Origin: Burkholderia plantarii
Lineage (GTDB): Bacteria; Pseudomonadota; Gammaproteobacteria; Burkholderiales; Burkholderiaceae
Assembly: GCF_001411805.1 (NCBI RefSeq)
Contig: NZ_CP007212.1
Coordinates: 1,240,001-1,304,000, forward strand
Direction: 5' to 3'
DNA length: 64,000 nucleotides
Every line of letters starts with the position of its first letter. Position 1 is the stretch's first letter. Below the pieces are notes generated by a model. That model made no database searches. It was not told the origin of the DNA and was given only the letters and a program-made list of their open reading frames with translations. Of this stretch, positions 43,651 through 52,352 are shown piece by piece. The translations under genes were made by a program, and so were the position numbers.

Positions 43651-44751
43651 ATGCCGGCGATGATCTGGAGAGGCGCGATCAGCTTCGGGCTGGTCCATGT
43701 GCCGGTGCGGCTCGTGCCGGCCACGCGTACCGTCAAGCCGTCGTTTCGCATGCTCGACCGGCGTTCGCTCGACCCGATCGGCTATCGGCGCGTGAACAAG
43801 CGCACCGGCCGCGAGGTGGCGCGCGAGGACATCGTGCGCGGCTACGAGTACGAGAAGGAGCGCTTCGTCGTGCTCGGCGACGACGAGATCCAGGCCGCCA
43901 ATCCCGAGTCCACGCAGTCGGTGGACATCCTCACCTTCGTCGACACCTCGGCCGTGTCGTTTCTTTATCTCGACACGCCTTACTACCTGCTGCCCGAGCG
44001 CAACGGCGAGAAGGTCTACGCGCTGCTGCGCGATGCGCTGGCCGAGACGGGCCGGGTGGGCATCGCGCTGGTGGTGATGCGCGAGCGCCAGCATCTGGCC
44101 GCGCTGATCCCGGTGGGCGAGGTGCTGGCGCTCGATACGCTGCGCTGGCAGGACGAGCTGCGCGGGCTCGACGAACTGTCGGGCGGCAAGGGCGGCAAGC
44201 GCGGCGCCAGCGCGAGCGCGCAGGAGCGGCGGATGGCGCGCAAGCTGATCGAGGACATGTCGGGCGACTGGGCGCCCGACGAGTACCACGACACGTTTCG
44301 TGACGACATCCTCGCGCTGGTCGAGCGCAAGGTGAAGGCCGGCAAGACGAAGACCATCGAGACGCCGCACGCCGACGCGCCGGCGAAGACGTCGTCCAAC
44401 GTGCTCGACCTGACCGAGCTGCTGAGGCGCAGCCTCGGTGGCGGCGGGCGGCGCGGCGCCGGCAAGGATGCCGGGGAGGAGGACGCGGGGCGGGTGAGGA
44501 ACGGCAAGGCGGCCGGCAGGAAGACGGCGGCCGGAAAGCCCGCGGCGCGCGCGGCGGCGAAACCTGCGCGGGCGGCGAAGACCAGCGGCACGTCGAGCCG
44601 CTCGAAGCCTGCCGTGACATCCGCCGGGAAGCCAGCCGCAAAAACGGCTGCGAAGAAGAACGCGAAGAAGGACGCGAAGCCCGGCGCGAGCCGCAAGTCC
44701 GCCGGCCGCTCGACGAGCGCGGCACCCGCGTCGCGCAAGCGCGCCGCCTGA
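43651..44751 (+). CDS. ku: Ku protein, non-homologous end joining
   Basis: The 366-residue Ku homodimerises as a ring on DNA ends and recruits LigD. The core Ku fold (about residues 5-260) is complete: IWRGAISFGLVHVPVRLVPA at the start, GYEYEKERFVVLGDDEI, DTPYYLLPERNGEKVYALLR, and EYHDTFRDDILALVERKVKA. The last ~90 residues are a Lys/Ala/Ser-rich tail (KPAAKTAAKKNAKKDAKPGA), longer than in minimal Ku and likely DNA-binding. The ATG at 43651 has a GAGAGGAGG ribosome site. It is followed after 7 bases by ligD, so the pair is co-transcribed. Confidence 0.95.
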   Translation: MPAMIWRGAISFGLVHVPVRLVPATRTVKPSFRMLDRRSLDPIGYRRVNKRTGREVAREDIVRGYEYEKERFVVLGDDEIQAANPESTQSVDILTFVDTSAVSFLYLDTPYYLLPERNGEKVYALLRDALAETGRVGIALVVMRERQHLAALIPVGEVLALDTLRWQDELRGLDELSGGKGGKRGASASAQERRMARKLIEDMSGDWAPDEYHDTFRDDILALVERKVKAGKTKTIETPHADAPAKTSSNVLDLTELLRRSLGGGGRRGAGKDAGEEDAGRVRNGKAAGRKTAAGKPAARAAAKPARAAKTSGTSSRSKPAVTSAGKPAAKTAAKKNAKKDAKPGASRKSAGRSTSAAPASRKRAA

Positions 44752-44758
44752 CGCGCGG

Positions 44759-47569
44759 ATGGCGACGACGATGGCCGACCCCCTTTCCGAATACCAGCGC
44801 AGGCGCCGCTTCGACGCGACGCCCGAGCCGGCCGGCGCGAAGCGGCGGCGTGGCGCGGCCGGGCCGCTGCATTTCGTGGTGCAGGAGCATCACGCGCGGC
44901 GCCTGCATTACGACTTCCGTCTCGAACTGGACGGCGTGCTGAAATCGTGGGCCGTGCCGAAAGGCCCGAGCCTCGATCCGGCCGACAAGCGGCTCGCCGT
45001 CCACGTCGAGGACCATCCGCTCGACTACGCGGGTTTCGAGGGCGAGATTCCGCCCGGCCACTACGGCGCGGGTAGCGTGCGGATCGACGACCACGGCGTC
45101 TGGCGGCCCGACGGCGGCGTGGCGGGCGCACGGCGCGGCTATCGCGACGGCAAGCTCACGTTCGAACTCGACGGCACGAAGCTGCGGGGGCGCTGGTCGC
45201 TGATCCGCACCGCGATGCCGGGAGCCGGGGGCAAGTCGTCGTGGCTGCTCGTGAAGGCGCGCGACGACGCGGCCGGCGACGTACCGGCGGACGAACCCGC
45301 CACGGGACGACGCATCCGGCACGGCAAGGCGGCGGCGAAGCGAGCCGCCACGAAACCGGCCGCCACGAAACCGGCCGCCACGAAACCGGCCGCCACGAAA
45401 CCGGCCGCCACGAAACCGGCCGCCACGAAACCGGCCGCCACGAAACCGGCCGCCACGAAATCGACGGCAACGAAATCGACGGCAACGAAATCGCGCACCC
45501 GAAGCGATCTTCCCGGCGCGCGCCGCGCCGCGTTGCCGGACACGCTCGCGCCGCAGCTCGCGATGCTCGTCGCCGTGCCGCCCGAGGACGAGGGCTGGCG
45601 CTACGAGATGAAGTTCGACGGCTACCGCGTGCTGATCCGCATCGCCGGTCGCGGCAGGCGCCGTACGGTGCGCGTGCTGACGCGCGAGGGCCTCGACTGG
45701 AGCGCGAAGTTTGGCGCGCAGTGCGCGGCGTTCGCGGCGCTGCCGGTCGACAACGCCTGGCTCGACGCCGAGGCCGTCGTGCTCGACGCGCGCGGCGTCC
45801 CCGATTTTTCGGCGCTGCAGCAGGCGCTGTCCGACGGCAACGACGCGGCGATCGTCTGCTTCGTGTTCGACCTGCTGCATCTGGACGGCCGCGCGCTGCA
45901 GGCCGTGCCGCTCGAGGCGCGCCGCGAGCGGCTCGCCGCGCTGCTGGCGGATTCCGATTCCGGCTGCCTGCGGTTCTCGCCGACGCTCGACGGCCCGCCG
46001 GCGGCGCTGCTCGAGGCCGCCGCGCAAGCCGGACTCGAAGGCCTGATCGGCAAGCGCGCCGACGGCGCCTACCGCGCCGGACGCGGCAGCCAATGGATCA
46101 AGCTCAAATGCCGGCAGCGCCAGGAGTTCGTGATCGGCGGCTACAGCGCCCCGCGCGGCAGCCGCAGCCACTTCGGCGCGCTGCTGCTCGGCGTCCACGC
46201 GGCGCCGGACGGCGCGCGGCGGCATGGCCGCCACGGCGCGCGCGAGCCGCGCGCCCTGCAGTACGTCGGCCGTGTCGGCACCGGCTTCGACGCCAGGCAG
46301 CTCGCCGCGCTCGCGAAGCGGCTCGCGGCGCTCGAATGCGAACGCGCGCCGTTCGCCGTGCCGCCGCCTTCACGCGGCGACGCGGTACGCTGGGTCGAGC
46401 CGACGCTCGTCGCCGAATGCGAGTTCGCGGGCTGGACCGCCGACGGGCTGGTGCGGCAGGCGGCGTTCGTCGCGCTGCGCGACGACAAGCCGGCCGCGCG
46501 CATCGTCAGGGAAACCGCCGTGCCGACGGCAGGGCAAACCACGGGAACCAGGATGGCCACGACCGAACCCGTCACGGCCGGCAACGCCAGGCGCGGCCAT
46601 CGCGCCGGGGCGAACGAGCCGACGAAGGCAACGAAGGCAACGAAGGCAACGAAGGCAACGAAGGCAACGAAAGCCGCGGACTCGACCGTGGCGGGCGTGC
46701 GCATCACGCATCCGGAGCGCATGGTCGATCCGGACGGCGGCTTTCGCAAGATCGACGTGGTGCGCTACTACGCGTCGGTCGCGCGCTGGCTGCTGCCGCA
46801 ACTGAGCGGGCGGCCCGTGTCGCTGGTGCGCTACATGAAGGGCGTCGGCGGCGAATCGTTCTTCCAGAAGCACGCGGGCGAGCGCGGCATGGGCTTCGTC
46901 ACGCGCCACCCGGGGCTCGATCCCGGCCACGACGCGCTGATGACGCTCGACGACACCGCCGCGCTGGTGGGCGCCGCGCAGTTCGACGCGCTCGAATTCC
47001 ACACCTGGAACGCGACGGTGGACCGGATCGAGCGGCCCGAGCGCCTGGTGTTCGACCTCGATCCCGATCCGGCGCTGCCGTGGGAGCGGATGATCGAGGC
47101 GGCCGGCCTGGTGCGCGCGCTGCTCGACGCACTCGGGCTGCCCGCGTTCTGCAAGACCAGCGGCGGCAAGGGGCTGCACCTGGTGGTGCCGATCACGCGG
47201 CATACGGAATGGGACGACGCGAAGGCGTTCTCGCAGGCGGTGGCGCGGCATCTGGCCGGGCAGCTGCCGGACCGCTTCACCGCGAAGATGGGGCCGGAGA
47301 ACCGCAAGGGCCTGATCTTCGTCGACTACCTGCGCAACGGGCGCGGTGCGAGCACGGTAGCCGCCTATTCGGCGCGCGCGCGGCCCGGGATGGGCGTATC
47401 GGTGCCGCTCACCTGGGAGGAGGTGGCCGCCACCACGGGCGGTGCGCAGTGGACGATCGCCAACCTGCCGGCGCGGCTCGACACGCAGCGGGCCGACCCG
47501 TGGGAGGATTACGATGCCGCGCGCACGCGCATCACGGCGGCGATGCGCCGGCGCCTCGGCAAGCTCTGA
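44759..47569 (+). CDS. ligD: ATP-dependent DNA ligase D (PE-LIG-POL)
   Basis: The 936-residue multifunctional NHEJ ligase has three domains. First is a 3'-phosphoesterase domain (about residues 35-160, EHHARRLHYDFRLELDGVLK). A ligase domain (about 255-560) follows, with the nucleotidyl-accepting Lys285 in YEMKFDGYRVL and motif IV-like LEGLIGKRADG. Last is a C-terminal primase-polymerase domain (about 645-930), with metal motif VFDLDPDPALPWERM near 766 and KTSGGKGLHLVVPI. Both linkers are made of tandem repeats (AATKP ten times, TKA six times). Order PE-LIG-POL is one of the known permutations. The ATG at 44759 directly follows ku. Confidence 0.95.
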   Translation: MATTMADPLSEYQRRRRFDATPEPAGAKRRRGAAGPLHFVVQEHHARRLHYDFRLELDGVLKSWAVPKGPSLDPADKRLAVHVEDHPLDYAGFEGEIPPGHYGAGSVRIDDHGVWRPDGGVAGARRGYRDGKLTFELDGTKLRGRWSLIRTAMPGAGGKSSWLLVKARDDAAGDVPADEPATGRRIRHGKAAAKRAATKPAATKPAATKPAATKPAATKPAATKPAATKPAATKSTATKSTATKSRTRSDLPGARRAALPDTLAPQLAMLVAVPPEDEGWRYEMKFDGYRVLIRIAGRGRRRTVRVLTREGLDWSAKFGAQCAAFAALPVDNAWLDAEAVVLDARGVPDFSALQQALSDGNDAAIVCFVFDLLHLDGRALQAVPLEARRERLAALLADSDSGCLRFSPTLDGPPAALLEAAAQAGLEGLIGKRADGAYRAGRGSQWIKLKCRQRQEFVIGGYSAPRGSRSHFGALLLGVHAAPDGARRHGRHGAREPRALQYVGRVGTGFDARQLAALAKRLAALECERAPFAVPPPSRGDAVRWVEPTLVAECEFAGWTADGLVRQAAFVALRDDKPAARIVRETAVPTAGQTTGTRMATTEPVTAGNARRGHRAGANEPTKATKATKATKATKATKAADSTVAGVRITHPERMVDPDGGFRKIDVVRYYASVARWLLPQLSGRPVSLVRYMKGVGGESFFQKHAGERGMGFVTRHPGLDPGHDALMTLDDTAALVGAAQFDALEFHTWNATVDRIERPERLVFDLDPDPALPWERMIEAAGLVRALLDALGLPAFCKTSGGKGLHLVVPITRHTEWDDAKAFSQAVARHLAGQLPDRFTAKMGPENRKGLIFVDYLRNGRGASTVAAYSARARPGMGVSVPLTWEEVAATTGGAQWTIANLPARLDTQRADPWEDYDAARTRITAAMRRRLGKL
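45344..45493 (+). repeat. 15-bp minisatellite in ligD (PE-LIG linker)
   Basis: Ten 15-bp units fill 150 bp. Seven are perfect GCCGCCACGAAACCG (Ala-Ala-Thr-Lys-Pro), an eighth has a final TCG, and two are ACGGCAACGAAATCG (Thr-Ala-Thr-Lys-Ser). They are in frame and encode a basic flexible linker between the phosphoesterase and ligase domains. The homogeneity of the first seven units implies recent expansion or ongoing slippage. Confidence 0.95.
46622..46675 (+). repeat. 9-bp minisatellite in ligD (LIG-POL linker)
   Basis: Five perfect copies of ACGAAGGCA plus one variant (ACGAAAGCC) encode Thr-Lys-Ala repeats between the ligase and polymerase domains. As in the first linker, the unit is a multiple of three, so length changes preserve the frame. 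Confidence 0.93.
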
Positions 47570-47670
47570 CGCCTTGCGCCCGGCCGCCGGCCGGGCTCGA
47601 TCGGCGTGCGCCGGCTTTGTACAATGACGGCGATCCGACCGCTCATGCGCCCCCGCGGCGCCCGCCCGCC

Positions 47671-48282
47671 ATGTCCACACGCACCTCGGCCCCGCGCCTG
47701 CAGCCCCGCAAGACCCCAAGCCAGGCGCGCGCGGCCGAAACGGTGGCCGCGATCGTCGAGGCCGCCGCGCAGGTGCTGGAGATGGTCGGCATCGAGGGGT
47801 TCAACACCAACGCCGTGGCCGAGCGCGCGGGCGTCAGCATCGGCTCGCTCTACCAGTATTTCCCCGGCAAGGATGCCCTGACGGTCGCGCTGATGCAGCG
47901 CGAGATGCTGCGCTTCCAGCAGGATCTGGAGGCGGCGCTCGACGCGCCCGACGGCACCGCCGCGCTCGAACGCCTGATTGGCGCGGCCGCGCGCCAGCAG
48001 CTGGAGCGCCCGATGCTGGCGCGGCTGCTCGACGTGCAGGAGGGCAATCCGGCGCTGCGCGACGCGGTGCGATGCGCGTCGATGCCGGAGATCGTCGCGA
48101 CGGTGATCCGCCGCGCGTTCCCGGCCTGCCCCGAGCCGGCGCTCGCCGCGGCCGATCTGTGCGCGATGATCCGCGGGCTGGTGGACGCGGCCGGCGAGCG
48201 CGGCGAACGCGACGTGGCTCATCTCGAACGGCGCGTTCGCGCGGCCGTGTTCGGCTATCTCACGCATCGGAGCGCCGGCTGA
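47671..48282 (+). CDS. TetR-family transcriptional regulator
   Basis: The 203-residue protein has an N-terminal TetR helix-turn-helix (AIVEAAAQVLEMVGIEGFNT, VAERAGVSIGSLYQYFPGKD, residues 25-70) and a helical ligand domain. Length is standard. The ATG at 47671 lies in a long in-frame extension that is a shadow of ligD; the HTH position supports the chosen start. It follows ligD by 101 bases on the same strand, but regulation of ligD is not implied. Neighbouring rightward genes (VOC, O-methyltransferase) could be targets. Confidence 0.88.
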   Translation: MSTRTSAPRLQPRKTPSQARAAETVAAIVEAAAQVLEMVGIEGFNTNAVAERAGVSIGSLYQYFPGKDALTVALMQREMLRFQQDLEAALDAPDGTAALERLIGAAARQQLERPMLARLLDVQEGNPALRDAVRCASMPEIVATVIRRAFPACPEPALAAADLCAMIRGLVDAAGERGERDVAHLERRVRAAVFGYLTHRSAG

Positions 48283-48516
48283 GGCGCTCGCGGCGGCCCG
48301 CCCGTGTTGGCGGAATGCGAGCCGTGAATGTGAGCAAGGCGAGCCGGCTCCGGCGCGCCGCACCGGGCCGCCGCGGCCTGCCGCGCGGCGTTCCCGGCGC
48401 CGCGCCGGGGCGCGGGCAATGCGAGTAGCCGGCCGCCGGCCCCGGCCCGTATTCTGATGGCGCTGGCGGTGATGACCATGGATCACCGCCGGTTCATCCG
48501 GAGCCCTTACGCCATC

Positions 48517-48900
48517 ATGAAACTGAATCACCTGAGCTTTCCCTCGGCCGACACGGCCGCGACCGCCGCCTTCTTCGAACGCTATCTCGGCTTCACGGTC
48601 GCCGGTACCTGGGACCGGTCCTACATCCTCAAGCGCCCCGGCTTCGACGTGGTGATCGAGCACGTCGACGACGGCGCGCCGGCCTGGCCGCGATCGTTCC
48701 ACGCCGGCTTCGAGATGCCCGACATCGACGCGGTGCGCGCGCTCTACGAACGCTTCGAAGGCGACGGCGTGGCGCTCGAAACCGGCATCTTCAACAACGG
48801 CCGCGGCTCGCGCTTCTTCTGCCGGGCGCCGGGCGGCGTGATGTTCGAGCTGAACACGCGCGCCGACGCGGCCCCCGAATACCGCGGCACGTTCGACTGA
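48517..48900 (+). CDS. VOC-superfamily (glyoxalase/dioxygenase-like) protein
   Basis: The 127-residue protein has two beta-alpha-beta-beta-beta modules: MKLNHLSFPSADTAATAAFF, GFDVVIEHVDDG and then FHAGFEMPDIDAVRALYERF, with SRFFCRAPGGVMFELNTR closing. A His in LNHLSF and Glu in VMFELN fit the VOC metal site. The substrate is unknown; members include glyoxalase and fosfomycin/bleomycin-resistance relatives. The start at 48517 aligns with the fold; an upstream in-frame ATG at 48457 adds 20 unrelated residues. Confidence 0.88.
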   Translation: MKLNHLSFPSADTAATAAFFERYLGFTVAGTWDRSYILKRPGFDVVIEHVDDGAPAWPRSFHAGFEMPDIDAVRALYERFEGDGVALETGIFNNGRGSRFFCRAPGGVMFELNTRADAAPEYRGTFD

Positions 48901-48993
48901 GCCCGCGACGCGCCGGTCCGGGGCCCGGATCGATGCGCGATCGTTTAGTCATCCTGCCGATTGAAACGAGACTTCCTTTTCATGGAGTAAGTC

Positions 48994-49659
48994 ATGAGCA
49001 CCCTGACCACCGCCCCGCTCGCGCCGCTGCTCGCGCGCCTGTTCGACGAAGCCGACGCCGCGGCGCCGGCCATGAGCCGCGCCGCCGCCGGGCTGCCCGA
49101 CGGGGAACTGACGCGCCTGATGCGCAGCAAGACCGACTATCTCGACTTCTACGGCCGCATGAAGGATCTGCCGCTGCCGGTATCGCGGGACACCGGCACG
49201 CTGCTGTACCAGCTCGCGCGCGGCGGCGGCGCGCGCACCATCGTCGAGTTCGGCACCTCGTTCGGCATCTCGACGCTGCATCTGGCCGCCGCGCTGCGCG
49301 ACAACGGCGGCGGCCGGCTGATCACGAGCGAGTTCGAGCCGTCGAAGATCGCGCGCGCCCGCCACAACCTGACGGTGGGCGGCCTGATCGATCTCGTCGA
49401 GATCCGCGAGGGCGACGCGCTGCAAACGCTCGCGGCCGGCCTGCCGGACCGTGTCGACCTGCTGCTGCTCGACGGCGCGAAGTCGCTCTATCCCGAGATC
49501 CTCGCGCTGATCGAGCCGCGGCTGCGGCCCGGCGCGTTCGTGGTGGCCGACAACGCCGAGCACAGCCCCGAGTATCTGGCACGCGTGCGCGCGCCCCGGC
49601 ACGGCTATCTGTCGACGCCGTTCGGCGGCGACGTCGAGCTGTCGATGCGTCTGGGTTGA
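48994..49659 (+). CDS. class I SAM-dependent O-methyltransferase
   Basis: The 221-residue protein shows the small-molecule O-methyltransferase layout: helical N terminus, SAM motif IVEFGTSFGISTLHLAAALR (about residues 83-102), ITSEFEPSKIARARHNL and the acidic LLLLDGAKSLYPEIL metal/active-site strand, then GAFVVADNAEHSPEYL. It resembles caffeoyl-CoA/catechol-type enzymes. A GGAG site precedes the ATG. It follows the VOC gene by 93 bases on the same strand. Confidence 0.88.
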   Translation: MSTLTTAPLAPLLARLFDEADAAAPAMSRAAAGLPDGELTRLMRSKTDYLDFYGRMKDLPLPVSRDTGTLLYQLARGGGARTIVEFGTSFGISTLHLAAALRDNGGGRLITSEFEPSKIARARHNLTVGGLIDLVEIREGDALQTLAAGLPDRVDLLLLDGAKSLYPEILALIEPRLRPGAFVVADNAEHSPEYLARVRAPRHGYLSTPFGGDVELSMRLG

Positions 49660-49731
49660 CGTTTGGGGGCCGGCGCGCGTTGCCTTGCGTCGGCGCGCGC
49701 CGGCCGGGGCCGTGCCGTTGCGCGCGCGTCG

Positions 49732-50598
49732 TTACGCGCGCGTGGCCGGCGCGAAGCGGTCGAGATCGGCGCTGTCGTGGCGCTCGTGCTGCTGCTCCGA
49801 GGCGTCGCCGCGCACGCGGTTGACGTGGCGGCCGCGCTTGACGGCCGGCCGCGCGGCGATCTCGTCGGCCCAGCGCTGCACGTGCGTGTATGTGCCGACG
49901 TCGAGGAACTCGGCCGCGCCGTAGAGTTCGCCCTGCACGAGGCCGCCGTACCACGGCCAGATGGCGATGTCGGCGATCGTGTAGGCGTCGCCGGCGATGT
50001 AGCGCCGCGTGGCGAGCAGGCGGTCCAGCACGTCGAGCTGGCGCTTGGTCTCCATCGTGAAGCGGTCGATCGGATATTCGAGCTTCTCGGGCGCGTAGGC
50101 GTAGAAGTGCCCGAAGCCGCCGCCCACGTAGGGCGCCGAGCCCATCTGCCAGAACAGCCAGTTCAGCGTTTCCGCGCGCGCGGCCGGATCGGTCGGCACC
50201 AGCGCGCCGAACTTGTCGGCGAGGTAGAGCAGGATCGAGCCCGATTCGAACACGCGCACCGGCGCGGCGCCGCCGTGGTCGACCAGCGCCGGGATCTTCG
50301 AATTCGGATTGATGTCCACGAAGCCGCTGCCGAACTGGTCGCCGTCGCCGATGCGGATCAGCCAGGCGTCGTATTCGGCGCCCGCATGGCCGAGCGCGAG
50401 CAGTTCCTCGAGCATCACGCCGATCTTCACGCCGTTCGGCGTGGCCAGCGAATAGAGCTGCAGCGGATGCTTGCCGACCGGCAGCGCCTTCTCGTGGGTC
50501 GCGCCGGACACCGGGCGGTTGATGTTCGCGAAATGGCCGCCGGACGGCGCGCGCTGCGTCCAGACGGCCGGGGGGACGTAGACGGAATCCTGGCTCAT
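49732..50598 (-). CDS. yghU: YghU-type glutathione-dependent disulfide-bond oxidoreductase
   Basis: The 288-residue GST-like protein has the long N terminus of YghU (YVPPAVWTQRAPSGGHFANINRPVSGATHEKALPVG-type block, partly shown), the thioredoxin-like domain with TPNGVKIGVMLEEL and NPNSKIPALVDH, and the helical domain with GSAPYVGGGFGHFYAYAP and YTIADIAIWPW. YghU/YfcG enzymes reduce disulfides with bound glutathione and lack classical transferase activity. Length matches E. coli YghU (288). The start codon at 50598 begins the conserved N-terminal extension. Confidence 0.93.
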   Translation of the reverse strand: MSQDSVYVPPAVWTQRAPSGGHFANINRPVSGATHEKALPVGKHPLQLYSLATPNGVKIGVMLEELLALGHAGAEYDAWLIRIGDGDQFGSGFVDINPNSKIPALVDHGGAAPVRVFESGSILLYLADKFGALVPTDPAARAETLNWLFWQMGSAPYVGGGFGHFYAYAPEKLEYPIDRFTMETKRQLDVLDRLLATRRYIAGDAYTIADIAIWPWYGGLVQGELYGAAEFLDVGTYTHVQRWADEIAARPAVKRGRHVNRVRGDASEQQHERHDSADLDRFAPATRA

Positions 50599-51132
50599 GC
50601 AATGTTCTCCGAAAAGGGCATCGACAGCCCGCGTGCGGGGCCGCGGGGCGAAGGGGCGGGCGCGGCGCCTCGCTGAAGCACCGCGTCGAACCCGCTACTC
50701 TAGCCGCGTTTCGGCGTTCTTGCCGGAGCCGGACGCGGGCGGGCGGAACGCGGGCGGCGGGCGCCGGTTGCGGTCCGGGCGGCGGCGAGCGGCCGATACG
50801 GGGGCGACGAGGAAACCCGGAAGCAAACGTGGGTACGCGCGAGTGTCGGCGGCGGGCGTGCCGCTTGTCTCTTGCTCCTTGCCGCTTGCCGTTGTCGGGC
50901 GCCTCGGCGCTGCCGGCCTGCCGCTGCTTCGCCGCGCACGCCCCCGTCAACCCGCGCGCGATTTCGGCTTGGCAGCGACGCGGCCACGGAGCGATCATGG
51001 AGCCCTTGCCGCGCGGCGCCTCGGCGTTCGCTGCCGGCACCGGCTCCACCGCGCATCGCCGTGCCGTGCCTTGCCGTGACGAGGCCGCCGGCGCCGGCGC
51101 TTTCTTCCCACCCGATTTCGAGGGAGTCCAGC
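50599..51132. other. 534-bp divergent intergenic region
   Basis: Separates the leftward yghU-type gene from the rightward oxidoreductase. Frames here are Arg/Ala/Pro-rich without motifs. The segment before 51133 (CGATTTCGAGGGAGTCCAGC) provides the ribosome site of the small ORF described next. No clear promoter pair was assigned. Confidence 0.4.
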
Positions 51133-51207
51133 ATGCATTCAGTCGTTTCCATTTCGCGCGCGGCCGCCGCCGCGCCGGCCGTCACCGTCCGCCGGAGGCT
51201 CGCATGA
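51133..51207 (+). CDS. 24-residue upstream ORF coupled to the MDR oxidoreductase
   Basis: An ATG at 51133 behind a good GAGGGAGT ribosome site opens a 24-codon frame (begins MHSVVSISRAAAAA) whose TGA overlaps the ATG of the next gene (ATGA). The layout suggests a leader peptide or a simple translational-coupling ORF. It may instead be the true N terminus of nothing at all; only position and ribosome site support it. Confidence 0.4.
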   Translation: MHSVVSISRAAAAAPAVTVRRRLA

Positions 51208-52217
51208 AGGCCGCCGTGTTCCGCGCCCCCGGCGGCCTCGAGCGCATCGAGATCCGTGACGTGGCCGACCCGGGACGGCCCGGCCCGGGCCAGCTCCGCG
51301 TCGCGCTGCACGCCACCTCGCTCAATTTCCATGACCTGATCGTCGCCAAGGGCGGCATGGGTACCGCCGACGGCCGCGTGCTGATGTCCGACGGCGCGGG
51401 CGTGGTCGAGGCGGTGGGCGAGGGCGTGACCGAATTCGCGCCGGGCGACCACGTGGTCTCGCTGTTCTTCCCGCACTGGGCCGACGGCGCGCCGTCCACG
51501 CCGGTCGGCGATTTCGCCGGCACGCCCGGCGACGGCATCGACGGCTTCGCGACCGAAGTGGTGGTGCGCGCGGCCGGCGCGTTCACGCACGCGCCGCGCG
51601 GCTGGCGCCATGCCGAGAGCGCGACCATCACCACCGCCGGGCTGACCGCCTGGCGCGCGCTGGTCGGCGACGCGGGCCTGAAGCCCGGCGACGTGGTGCT
51701 CACGCTTGGCACCGGCGGCGTCTCGATCGCGGCGCTGCAGATCGCCAAGGCGTCGGGCGCGACCGTGATCGTCACCTCGTCGTCGGACGAAAAGCTGAGC
51801 CGCGCCAGCGCGCTCGGCGCCGATCACACCGTCAACTACCGGCAGACGCCCGACTGGGGCCGCGTGGCGCGCGAGCTGACGGGCGGGCGCGGCGTCGATC
51901 ACGTGATCGAGCTGGGCGGGCCGGGTACGCTCGCGCAGTCGATCGACGCGGTGCGCGTGGGCGGCCACATCTCGCTGATCGGCGTGCTGACCGGCATGCA
52001 GGGCGACGTGCCGACCGCCGCGCTGATGGGCAAGCAGGCGCGGCTGCAGGGGCTGATCGTCGGCAGCCGGCGCCAGCAGCAGGACTACGTGGCCGCGCTC
52101 GAGGCCACCGGCATCCGCCCCGTGATCGACCGCAGCTTCGGTTTCGGGGAATTGGCCGACGCGTTCCGCTGGCAGGAGCAGGGCGGCCACTTCGGCAAGA
52201 TCGTGGTGGAGTGGTAA
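51204..52217 (+). CDS. zinc-independent medium-chain dehydrogenase/reductase (alcohol dehydrogenase-like)
   Basis: The 337-residue protein has the GroES-like N-terminal domain (residues 25-140, with LNFHDLIVAKGG where zinc enzymes carry the catalytic Cys) and the NAD(P)-binding Rossmann domain with VVLTLGTGGVSIAALQIAKA (about 169-188) and TIT..GLTAWRAL. Missing Cys ligands and absence of the structural four-Cys lobe point to a zinc-independent MDR enzyme, NAD(P)H-dependent. The substrate is unknown. The ATG at 51204 is preceded by CGGAGG and overlaps a small upstream ORF. Confidence 0.88.
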   Translation: MKAAVFRAPGGLERIEIRDVADPGRPGPGQLRVALHATSLNFHDLIVAKGGMGTADGRVLMSDGAGVVEAVGEGVTEFAPGDHVVSLFFPHWADGAPSTPVGDFAGTPGDGIDGFATEVVVRAAGAFTHAPRGWRHAESATITTAGLTAWRALVGDAGLKPGDVVLTLGTGGVSIAALQIAKASGATVIVTSSSDEKLSRASALGADHTVNYRQTPDWGRVARELTGGRGVDHVIELGGPGTLAQSIDAVRVGGHISLIGVLTGMQGDVPTAALMGKQARLQGLIVGSRRQQQDYVAALEATGIRPVIDRSFGFGELADAFRWQEQGGHFGKIVVEW

Positions 52218-52275
52218 AGCGCAAGGCACGCGGGCCGCGCGCCCGATGTGAGAATGTGACGAGCTGACGATGTGA

Positions 52276-52310
52276 AAAGGCCGGCGCCGCGCGCCGGCCT
52301 TTCTTTCATC
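52276..52310. terminator. bidirectional rho-independent terminator
   Basis: AAAGGCCGGCGC (52276-52287) pairs with GCGCCGGCCTTT (52291-52302) around a three-base loop, with TTCTTTC after it on the plus strand and AAAA before it (a T-run on the minus strand). It lies between the convergent oxidoreductase and mmsA genes and can end both. Confidence 0.8.
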
Positions 52311-52352
52311 ATGCGGGCGGGCCGCGGGCGAGAGCCGCGCGGCCCGCGCCGC

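Noticed and set aside
47641..47670. TetR (47671) as a C-terminal fusion of the long frame beginning at 45241
   Set aside because: The upstream part is a shadow of ligD; TetR homology starts at its own ATG.
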